A DNA stretch of 64,000 bases, taken from the NCBI GenBank assembly GCA_035628915.1, contig DASPIW010000024.1, positions 124,001 through 188,000 on the forward strand, read 5' to 3'. The notes below the pieces were generated by a model. That model was not told the DNA's origin. It saw only the letters and a list, made by a program, of their open reading frames with translations, and made no database searches. This document shows, one piece after another, positions 58,063 to 64,000 of the stretch. The first letter of the stretch is position 1. Every line of letters begins with the position of its first letter. Both the position numbers and the translations under genes were made by a program. The stretch comes from JARBUG01 sp035628915. Its GTDB lineage: Bacteria; Bacillota; Sulfobacillia; Symbiobacteriales; Symbiobacteriaceae.

Positions 58063-59724
58063 CTACTTCAAAATCGCCCCGGTGTTAGCGCTGGTCACCA
58101 TCCGGGAGTACCGGCCCAGCCAGCCGCCCTTGACCTTGGGCTCCGGCCGCTGCCAATTCGCAGCCCGCCGCTCCAGTTCCTCCGGCGCCACCATGACGGT
58201 GAGGCGCCGGCCCGGAATGTCGATTTCGATCGGATCGCCGTCCTGCACATGGGCGATGGGCCCGCCCTCCGCCGCCTCCGGCGAAATGTGCCCGAGGCAG
58301 ATGCCCCGGGTGCCGCCCGAGAAGCGGCCGTCGGTAATCAGGGCGACATCCTTGCCCAGCCCCATGCCGGCAATCGCCGACGTCGGAGCGAGCATCTCCG
58401 GCATGCCGGGGCCGCCCTTGGGGCCTTCGTACCGAATCACCACGACGTCGCCGGCCTTCACCTTGCCCCCGAAAATACCCGTCAGGGCCTCATCCTGGGA
58501 CTCGAAGACCACGGCCCGCCCCCGGAAGACCTGCACCGAAGGATCAACCGCACCGACCTTCAGCACGGCGCCGTTGGGCGCCAGGTTCCCGAACAGCATC
58601 GCCAGACCGCCCGTCGCCGAGTAAGGCTCCTCCTTCGACCGGATCACCCGGCGGTCCCGCACCTCGGCTTCGGCAATCAGTTGGCCCAGCGGCCGGCCCG
58701 AGGCCGTCATGCAATCCGTATGAATCGAGCCGCTGATCTCTTTGAGAATCGCCATGACGCCGCCGGCGGCATGGACATCTTCAATATGAACGTCCGGCGT
58801 GGCCGGAGCTACCTTACAGACGTACGGCACCCGGGCCGACAGCTCGTTAATGCGCTCCAGCGGGTATTGCACCCCACCCTCGTTGGCGATGGCCAGCGTG
58901 TGCAGCACCGTGTTGGTGGAACCGCCCATCGCGATATCCAGTGCAAACGCGTTGTCCAGCGCCTGGACCGTCACGATCTCCCGGGGCCGGGGACCGCCCG
59001 CCGTCGCCATCTCCACAATCCGCCCGGCCGCCGCCCGGGCCAGCGCTTCCCGCTCGGCCGACTTGGCCAGGGCGGTGCCGTTTCCCGGCAGGGCCAGACC
59101 CAGGGCTTCGCAGAGGCAGTTCATCGAGTTGGCAGTGAACATGCCCGAGCAGGAGCCGCACGTGGGGCAGGCGTTATCCTCAAGTTCCTTCAGGCCGGCG
59201 TCGTCCAGCGCACCGGTCGCATGGGCGCCGACGCCCTCGAAGACCGAAATCAGATCAGCCCTGGACCCGTCCTTCAGCTTGCCGGCGGCCATGGGGCCGC
59301 CCGACACGAAGATCGTCGGCACGTTGATCCGCATGGCGGCCATCAGCATGCCGGGTGTGATCTTGTCGCAGTTCGGAATGCAGATCATCGCATCCAGCCG
59401 GTGCGCTTCCATCACCGTCTCCACGCAATCGGCAATCAACTCCCGGGACGGCAGGCTGTACCGCATCCCGATGTGGCCCATCGCGATCCCGTCGTCGACG
59501 CCGATCGTATTGAAGATAAACGGAACGCCGCCCGCAGCACGGACGGCATCCTTGACAAGGTCGCCAAACTCCTTTAAATGAACGTGCCCCGGCACAATAT
59601 CAATATAGCTGTTGGCAATGCCGATGAACGGCTTGCCCATATCTGCATCGGTAACGCCCGTAGCCTTCAGAAGGGCTCGGTGGGGCGCCCGTTCGTGTCC
59701 CCGCTTAATCGTATCGCTCCGCAT
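58063..59724 (-). CDS. ilvD: Dihydroxy-acid dehydratase
   Basis: 553 residues from ATG 59724 with GAGGGGG upstream. IPNCDKITPGMLMAA and CPTCGSCSGMFTANSMNCL carry the iron-sulfur cluster cysteines, and GVDDGIAMGHIGMRYSLPSRE, GGSTNTVLHTLAIANE and TDGRFSGGTRGICLGHISPEA are further IlvD signatures. It converts dihydroxy acids to oxo acids in branched-chain synthesis. Just upstream are two tandem family A repeats that separate it from the DJ-1 gene. Confidence 0.96.
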   Translation of the reverse strand: MRSDTIKRGHERAPHRALLKATGVTDADMGKPFIGIANSYIDIVPGHVHLKEFGDLVKDAVRAAGGVPFIFNTIGVDDGIAMGHIGMRYSLPSRELIADCVETVMEAHRLDAMICIPNCDKITPGMLMAAMRINVPTIFVSGGPMAAGKLKDGSRADLISVFEGVGAHATGALDDAGLKELEDNACPTCGSCSGMFTANSMNCLCEALGLALPGNGTALAKSAEREALARAAAGRIVEMATAGGPRPREIVTVQALDNAFALDIAMGGSTNTVLHTLAIANEGGVQYPLERINELSARVPYVCKVAPATPDVHIEDVHAAGGVMAILKEISGSIHTDCMTASGRPLGQLIAEAEVRDRRVIRSKEEPYSATGGLAMLFGNLAPNGAVLKVGAVDPSVQVFRGRAVVFESQDEALTGIFGGKVKAGDVVVIRYEGPKGGPGMPEMLAPTSAIAGMGLGKDVALITDGRFSGGTRGICLGHISPEAAEGGPIAHVQDGDPIEIDIPGRRLTVMVAPEELERRAANWQRPEPKVKGGWLGRYSRMVTSANTGAILK

Positions 59725-59740
59725 CCAATTACCCCCTCGC

Positions 59741-59889
59741 TTCGTCAGGCTCGAACCGTTTCCGTCGGCCAGGAGTTACGGACAGAAACGGTCCGACCCT
59801 TCCTTCAACTCCTCGTTTCGTCAGGCTCGAACCGTTTCCGTCGGCCAGGAGTTACGGACAGAAACGGTCCGACCCTTCCTTCAACTCCT
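59741..59889 (+). repeat. Dispersed palindromic repeat, family A, copies 2 and 3 in tandem
   Basis: Two copies with a 76-base period (59741-59814 and 59817-59889), near identical, each with CCGTTTC and GAAACGG arms. They fill the gap between ilvD and the DJ-1 gene; the DJ-1 stop lies in the edge of copy 3. Confidence 0.92.
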
Positions 59890-60506
59890 TACCAGGCGTA
59901 TGCCTGGTTCCCTTCTTCCCAGAAGCTGTAGGGTTCTGCGTCGATAACGCCGTCGTCCGTCCAGGGGTATTCAATATGGTCGGCCACTCTGCGGGCCTCT
60001 TCCATACCCTTGAGGCGGAGAACGGTGTAGAGCGCCCCGTCGATGCCGGCCGCCACACCCGCCGTGGAGATGAACTTGCCGTCCGAGACGACTCGCCCAT
60101 GAATCACGCGCACGTTGGGGAACTTGTCGGCCAGCAGCCGGCGGCGCAGGAAGTGCGTCGTGCATGTGCGGTTATGCAGCTGTCCCGCCATGGCCAGAAT
60201 AAACGACCCGGTGCAAACGGAGAGCACCAGTCGGCAGAATGGGGCGACTTTGCGCACGTAAGCGACCGTTGTGGCCAGCGAATCCGGGTTTTCTCTGGTA
60301 ATGGGACCGCCCGGAACGACCAGCACATCGGGCTTGGGCGCATCGGCGAAAGTAAACTCGGGCCGAATGATGAGGCCGTTGCGGGCCCTGACCTCCGGGG
60401 TGGGACCCACGGTAAAGACCACGCCGGTCTGTCCGAGCACCTCAAGCGGGCCGGCGAAATCGAGTTCCTCAACGCCATGGAACACCAACACGGCAACCTT
60501 TAGCAT
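59889..60506 (-). CDS. DJ-1/PfpI-family protein in the ilv operon
   Basis: 205 residues from ATG 60506 with GGAGGG six bases upstream. VLVFHGVEELDFAGPLEVLG opens the fold, and the nucleophile elbow is LSVCTGSFILAMAGQL with the family Cys; DVLVVPGGPITRENPD and GKFISTAGVAAGIDGALYTV also match the AraC-amidase/isonitrile hydratase subgroup. Members are glyoxalases, chaperones, isonitrile hydratases or of unknown role. Inclusion between ilvE and ilvD suggests a link to reactive aldehydes or oxo acids of the pathway, which is inference. Confidence 0.88.
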   Translation of the reverse strand: MLKVAVLVFHGVEELDFAGPLEVLGQTGVVFTVGPTPEVRARNGLIIRPEFTFADAPKPDVLVVPGGPITRENPDSLATTVAYVRKVAPFCRLVLSVCTGSFILAMAGQLHNRTCTTHFLRRRLLADKFPNVRVIHGRVVSDGKFISTAGVAAGIDGALYTVLRLKGMEEARRVADHIEYPWTDDGVIDAEPYSFWEEGNQAYAW

Positions 60507-60528
60507 GGTTGTCCCTCCCCGATGGTAT

Positions 60529-60557
60529 TGCTGGGCCCGCTCCCTATCCGGAGCGGG
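60529..60557. other. Intra-operon hairpin between the DJ-1 gene and ilvE
   Basis: GGGCCCGCTCC and GGAGCGGGCC form a ten-pair stem around CTATCC. There is no T-run, so it is more likely an RNA stability or processing hairpin than a terminator. Confidence 0.55.
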
Positions 60558-60568
60558 CCGTGGAATCA

Positions 60569-61447
60569 TCACCGATAAATGGGTGTGCCATCGACCAGAG
60601 TCCGGGCACGGAACTGAGAGATCAAATTCCCGGTGATGGGGCCGGGCTTGCCGTCACCGATCGTCCGGCCGTCCGCCTGAATCACGGGAATCACCTCGGC
60701 GGCGGTGCCGGTCAGGAAGCACTCGTCTGCCGTGTAGAGATCGTGGAGGGTGAAAACGCCTTCCTCCATGGGATAGCCGAGATCCCGGGCCATCTTCATC
60801 ACCGACTCGCGGGTAATGCCGGGCAGAATGCCCAGGTACGCCGGCGGCGTGATGACCTTGCCCTTCTTGACGATGAAGATGTTGTCGCCCGTGCCCTCGC
60901 AGACGTAGCCCTGGCTGTTGAGCATGATCACCTCGGGATAGCCGAGGGTAATGGCGCTGATTTTCGCCATGATGCCCGTCAGGTAGTTCAGCGACTTGAT
61001 CTGCGGAGAGAGGGTGTCGACAGGGTTGCGGCGGGTACTGACCGAGATGACCTTCATGCCCACGGTATAGACCTCGGGCGGATAGAGCGTGATGGAGTCC
61101 GCAATGCAAACCACAGAAGGCTTCGGGCACTTACGGGGATCCAGGCCCAGGTCGCCGAAGCCGCGGGAGACAACCAGTCGGATGTAGGCATCCTTGAGGT
61201 TGTTGACCCGGCAGGACTCGAGGACGACCTCCTCCATCTCCTTCCACGAGAGGGGGATATCCAGCCACAGGGACTTGGCGCAGGCGTAGAGACGGTCCAG
61301 ATGCTCGGACAGTCTGTACACGACGCCGTCATAAGCCCGGATGCCTTCGAACACTCCGTCGCCGTAAAGGAAACCATGGTCGAAGACCGAAATCTTCGCC
61401 TCTTCCTTGGGATAGAACTTGCCGTCGATATACACCTGGATGCTCAC
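60569..61447 (-). CDS. ilvE: Branched-chain amino acid aminotransferase
   Basis: 292 residues from GTG 61447, with GGAGGAGG eight bases upstream; the longer in-frame start lies in the family B repeat. Class IV PLP aminotransferase: SVFDHGFLYGDGVFEGIRAY, LSEHLDRLYACAKSLWLDIP, IKSLNYLTGIMAKISAITLG (with the PLP lysine in the IKSLNYL motif), SQGYVCEGTGDNIFIVKKGK and ADECFLTGTAAEVIPV. It transfers amino groups to or from Leu, Ile and Val, the last biosynthetic step. Confidence 0.95.
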   Translation of the reverse strand: MSIQVYIDGKFYPKEEAKISVFDHGFLYGDGVFEGIRAYDGVVYRLSEHLDRLYACAKSLWLDIPLSWKEMEEVVLESCRVNNLKDAYIRLVVSRGFGDLGLDPRKCPKPSVVCIADSITLYPPEVYTVGMKVISVSTRRNPVDTLSPQIKSLNYLTGIMAKISAITLGYPEVIMLNSQGYVCEGTGDNIFIVKKGKVITPPAYLGILPGITRESVMKMARDLGYPMEEGVFTLHDLYTADECFLTGTAAEVIPVIQADGRTIGDGKPGPITGNLISQFRARTLVDGTPIYR

Positions 61448-61501
61448 GGATCGCGCCTCCTCCGGTCGGCGCTGCTCATGGCGCGTGCCGACCAATCGTG
61501 C

Positions 61502-61571
61502 CCCTTCTCGGCGCTGCCGCGCCATTTACGGGTGCCGTGCGGCCTCGCCGCTGCGCGGCGCCGCACTAGAC
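61502..61571. repeat. Dispersed palindromic repeat, family B, copy 2
   Basis: 70 bases matching 8936-9005 with three mismatches, with arms GTGCGGC and GCCGCAC. It lies in the ilvE leader, directly left of the tandem family A copies. Confidence 0.9.
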
Positions 61572-61596
61572 CAGACCATTCTTGGACTCTTTCCGC

Positions 61597-61745
61597 TTCG
61601 TCAGGCTCGACCCGTTTCCGTCGGCCAGAGTTTAGGGACGGAAACGGCCCGACCCTTCCTTCAGCTCTTTCCGCTTCGTCAGGCTCGACCCGTTTCCGTC
61701 GGCCAGAGTTTAGGGACGGAAACGGCCCGACCCTTCCTTCAGCTC
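61597..61745 (+). repeat. Dispersed palindromic repeat, family A, copies 4 and 5 in tandem
   Basis: Two identical-looking copies with a 78-base period (61597 and 61675). Each has perfect 11-base arms CCGTTTCCGTC and GACGGAAACGG around GGCCAGAGTTTAG. They fill most of the ilvC-ilvE gap. Confidence 0.92.
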
Positions 61746-61791
61746 ACTCTATTCGGCTGTCAAAGTGCCGATTCGAGCACGCCCGCAGGCG

Positions 61792-62808
61792 CTACTCGTT
61801 GCCGGAAGTGCCAACGGCCTTGGGGAGCCAGGACATCATACCACGCAGGGTCTTGCCGACCTGCTCGATCTGGTGTTCGGCGTTCTGACGGCGAAGAGCG
61901 GTGAACTGCGGCCGGCCGGTCTGGTTCTCCAGGATCCATTCCTTGGCGAATTTGCCGGTCTGGATATCGGCCAGGACCGCCTTCATGCGCTCCTTGACCT
62001 CGGGGCCGACTACCCGGGGGCCGGAAACGTAGTCGCCGAACTCGGCCGTGTCGCTGACGCTGTAGCGCATCGAGGCCATGCCGCCCTCGTACATCAGGTC
62101 GACGATCAGCTTCAGCTCGTGCAGGCACTCGAAGTAGGCAATTTCGGGAGCGTAGCCGGCTTCGACCAGGGTCTCGAAACCGTACTTGACCAACTGCGTG
62201 GCGCCGCCGCACAGGACGGACTGCTCACCGAACAGGTCGGACTCGCACTCTTCCTTGAAGGTCGTCTCGATGACGCCCGCCCGGGCGCCGCCGATGCCCC
62301 TGGCCCAGGCCAGTGCGATCTGCTTGGCGTTGCCCGTGGCGTCCTGGTGGACGGCGATCAGGCAGGGAACGCCCTTGCCTTCGGTATAGGTGCGCCGCAC
62401 CAGGTGGCCGGGGCCCTTGGGGGCGACCATGAACACGTCGACATCCTTCGGGGCGACGACCTGCCCGAAGTGGACTGCGAAGCCATGGCCGAAAGCCAGC
62501 GCCTTGCCCGGCTTCAAGTACGGCTTGATCTCCGCTTCGAAGACCCCGCCCTGCTTCTCGTCGTTAATCAGGATCATAATCACATCGGCGTGCGCCGCCG
62601 CTTCGCTGACGGTCATCACTTTCAGTCCGGCCTTCTGCGCCCGCTCCCACGAAGATCTGCCCGGGCGAAGGCCCACGGTCACGTCAAGTCCGCTCTCTTT
62701 GAGGTTGAGGGCGTGGGCGTGACCCTGGCTGCCGTAACCAATTACGGCGATCTTCTTGCCTGCCAGGTACTTGAGATCCGCATCAGATTCGTAGTACATC
62801 TGCACCAT
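61792..62808 (-). CDS. ilvC: Ketol-acid reductoisomerase
   Basis: 338 residues. IAVIGYGSQGHAHALNLKES is the NADPH-binding motif, followed by VGLRPGRSSWERAQKAGLKV, with the R-x-x-S-S loop that favours NADPH. FVMVAPKGPGHLVRRTYTEG, FKEECESDLFGEQSVLCGG (metal-binding Glu/Asp) and LMYEGGMASMRYSVSDTAE complete the class I enzyme. It isomerises and reduces acetolactate. The start ATG lies 26 bases inside the end of ilvN, so the two are coupled. Confidence 0.97.
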   Translation of the reverse strand: MVQMYYESDADLKYLAGKKIAVIGYGSQGHAHALNLKESGLDVTVGLRPGRSSWERAQKAGLKVMTVSEAAAHADVIMILINDEKQGGVFEAEIKPYLKPGKALAFGHGFAVHFGQVVAPKDVDVFMVAPKGPGHLVRRTYTEGKGVPCLIAVHQDATGNAKQIALAWARGIGGARAGVIETTFKEECESDLFGEQSVLCGGATQLVKYGFETLVEAGYAPEIAYFECLHELKLIVDLMYEGGMASMRYSVSDTAEFGDYVSGPRVVGPEVKERMKAVLADIQTGKFAKEWILENQTGRPQFTALRRQNAEHQIEQVGKTLRGMMSWLPKAVGTSGNE

Positions 62809-63319
62809 ATTGACGCTCCTCTTCCTCTTCTCCTATTGCTGCTCCAGCACCACGCTGCAGGGCGATCACGCCCGTCCGAACGATCTCCTGAATGCCGAAC
62901 TCACGGGCCAGGCTGATGAGGGCCTCAACCTTGTCATGGGTGCCGGTGACTTCTATGGTCAGGGCGCTCGGGCTGACGTCCAGCACGTTCGCCCTGAAGA
63001 CCCCCGCCAACTGGAGAACTTGAGGCCGCCGGTCCGGATCAGCCAACACCTTGACGAGCGCAAGCTCCCGTACCACTGAATTGCCGGCTTCCAGGTCGAT
63101 GACCCGAATCACCTCAATTAGTTTGGCCAACTGCCGGGAAACCTGCAGCAGCTGCGCCTCGTCGCCATCTACCACCAGCGTAATGCGAGAGATGTCCGGG
63201 TTGTCTGTCACACCCACTGCCAGACTCTCAATGTTGAAGTTTCGGCGCCGAATAAGCGCCGCCACCCTCGTCAGGACACCAGGGTGATTCTCCACGAGCA
63301 CTGCAAGAATCCGTTTCAC
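62783..63319 (-). CDS. ilvN: Acetolactate synthase, small regulatory subunit
   Basis: 178 residues from GTG 63319, eight bases after AAGGAGG; a TTG nine bases upstream is too close to the site. An N-terminal ACT domain (ILAVLVENHPGVLTRVAALI and RRRNFNIESLAVGVTDNPDI) is the valine-sensing part; the C-terminal domain (VVRELALVKVLADPDRRPQV, DVSPSALTIEVTGTHDKVEA) is the usual ALS_ss_C. It is the first gene after the T-box leader. Its catalytic partner ilvB is the last gene of the operon, rather than adjacent. Confidence 0.93.
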   Translation of the reverse strand: MKRILAVLVENHPGVLTRVAALIRRRNFNIESLAVGVTDNPDISRITLVVDGDEAQLLQVSRQLAKLIEVIRVIDLEAGNSVVRELALVKVLADPDRRPQVLQLAGVFRANVLDVSPSALTIEVTGTHDKVEALISLAREFGIQEIVRTGVIALQRGAGAAIGEEEEERQYGADVLRI

Positions 63320-63356
63320 CCGCAACACCTCCTTGAGCGTAATGACATCTGCCGAT

Positions 63357-63703
63357 AAAAACGGAAATCCCTACCGCAAGGTGACTGCGCGCTTGTCACC
63401 TTGCGGTAGGGACGACTGTTGGTCGTGGTACCACCCTACTTCGCTTCCCGTCAGGGGAGCCTCATGAGGATAACGGCCTGAGGCGGCCGGCCCTGACCTA
63501 CTTGCCCGGAGGCTTTCAGTCCGGCAGCTACGGGGTGAGGTTCGTCCGGCAGGAGCCGCGGCGCTTGCACTGGTTCGCCGCTCGCTTGGGGCCTCCGCTT
63601 TGCCGTTCTACTGGTCCCGTCATCGCTATTGGAAGGCATAGTTATATGAGCCTGATTCCTACACATCCGGAGATTTTCGGGGTGTTAGTTTAGGTATATT
63701 GAT
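63357..63703 (-). ncRNA. T-box leader, apparent leucine (CUC) specifier, of the ilv operon
   Basis: On the minus strand, stem I begins with GATGACGGGACCAGTA (63609-63624), a T-box stem I signature. The T-box itself is AGGGTGGTACCACG (63424-63437). A candidate specifier CTC with a following A lies in GAACCTCACC (codon at 63537-63539), which would pair with tRNA-Leu. An intrinsic terminator follows (arms 63369-63385 and 63395-63411, T-run 63358-63362). Uncharged tRNA should stabilise the antiterminator and let transcription enter ilvN. Specifier identity is inferred from position; ATC and GTC are not seen in that loop. Confidence 0.85.
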
Positions 63704-63709
63704 GTGCAG

Positions 63710-63737
63710 TTTATAGCATACGATGGGGGCACGTCAA
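63710..63737 (-). promoter_or_regulatory. Promoter of the T-box ilv operon
   Basis: On the minus strand TTGACG (63732-63737), 16-base spacer, TATAAA (63710-63715), placing the transcript start near 63703, shortly before T-box stem I. Confidence 0.7.
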
Positions 63738-63785
63738 GGGCGAATTTATCATGAAGCATATTCTGATGAGGAATATCTGATATAC

Positions 63786-64000
63786 CTATCGGTGATAGCG
63801 CGACAGGTAGGCGGCCAGCTGGAAGGTGTCCCAGTTCTGCCGCCCGCCGGTCAGATGGCGCTGCAGCCCGTCCGCAAGATGTGGTTCGCCGACCACCTGC
63901 GCGCCGCTTTCCGCGCGGTGGAAAATCGCGTTCATGTTGGTGAGTGCCACCACGGGCACAATAGGGATCTCCTCGGACCCAAGGACTTCCCGCAAGGCCT
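63786..64000 (-). CDS. C-terminal fragment of an unidentified protein, runs off the window
   Basis: The frame is open to the right edge; the 71 visible residues include ALREVLGSEEIPIVPVVALT, NMNAIFHRAE and QNWDTFQLAAYLSRYHR. Only the end of the gene is seen. The pattern could belong to an orotate-phosphoribosyltransferase-like or similar protein, but this is too little to assign. It is transcribed toward the T-box promoter and ends 48 bases before its -35. Confidence 0.5.
   Translation of the reverse strand, partial: ALREVLGSEEIPIVPVVALTNMNAIFHRAESGAQVVGEPHLADGLQRHLTGGRQNWDTFQLAAYLSRYHR

Noticed and set aside
56123..58624. Very long rightward frame across ilvB and into ilvD
   Set aside because: It lies wholly opposite two well-identified enzymes with intact motifs, a common artefact of high-G+C DNA.
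59741..59889. CRISPR-like array at the tandem family A copies
   Set aside because: Only two copies, 76-base period with no variable spacers; a tandem palindromic repeat, not CRISPR.
59741..61745. Family A repeats as intrinsic terminators
   Set aside because: They have hairpins but no T-run after the stem in the direction of ilv transcription, and they occur inside an operon.

Overview
The window looks like chromosome from a high-G+C, spore-forming Firmicute, most plausibly a Symbiobacterium-like Clostridium relative. The support is an alpha/beta-type small acid-soluble spore protein gene, YqhV- and DUF441-type membrane proteins, a CotS/APH-like kinase, AGGAGG ribosome binding sites with frequent GTG and TTG starts, a T-box leader, and a homologue of the sphingosine-1-phosphate lyase known from Symbiobacterium thermophilum. 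The genus is an inference from content, not from a search.

Layout. Bases 1-3460 look like the right end of an accessory island: a primase-helicase of the TOTE conflict type (its start is off the left edge), an overlapping toxin-antitoxin pair and an unknown 120-residue protein. The island abuts a phosphosulfolactate synthase-like gene that is cut off at its 3' end. From 3.9 to 25.4 kb come mostly small core or housekeeping units: a kinase/S1P-lyase-like operon, an acetyltransferase, an MFS exporter, membrane and envelope proteins, a tandem nitrilase, a spore protein, an arginase-family enzyme, and then a compact TPR-protein/exported-peptide pair convergent with a capA-xre operon. 25.5-32 kb holds gluQ, a two-component system, an ABC-2 exporter and a SNF2 helicase. 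32-42.7 kb holds peptidases, hpt, regulators and a second MFS protein. 42.9-45.9 kb is a glyoxylate shunt operon (aceB-aceA). 46-55 kb holds an ECF sigma factor, an exonuclease, a fba-pfkB-metY-CoA-binding cluster, a PilZ protein and a class B penicillin-binding protein. 55-63.7 kb holds a highly repetitive basic protein and the branched-chain amino acid operon ilvN-ilvC-ilvE-(DJ-1/PfpI)-ilvD-ilvB, read leftwards behind a T-box leader whose apparent specifier codon is CUC (leucine).

Three things stand out as possibly undescribed. First, the TPR protein gene at 16577 overlaps by four bases a 48-codon gene for an exported peptide with two cysteines, arranged like Rap-Phr quorum-sensing cassettes, beside an XRE regulator gene. 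Second, two families of dispersed palindromic intergenic repeats occur, mainly inside the ilv operon and in front of an exonuclease gene that seems to lack a normal start codon. Third, a roughly 280-base non-coding element upstream of the penicillin-binding protein gene is built from four copies of an 18-base motif arranged as two inverted pairs.

No tRNA, rRNA, CRISPR array, insertion sequence transposase or prophage module was recognised.
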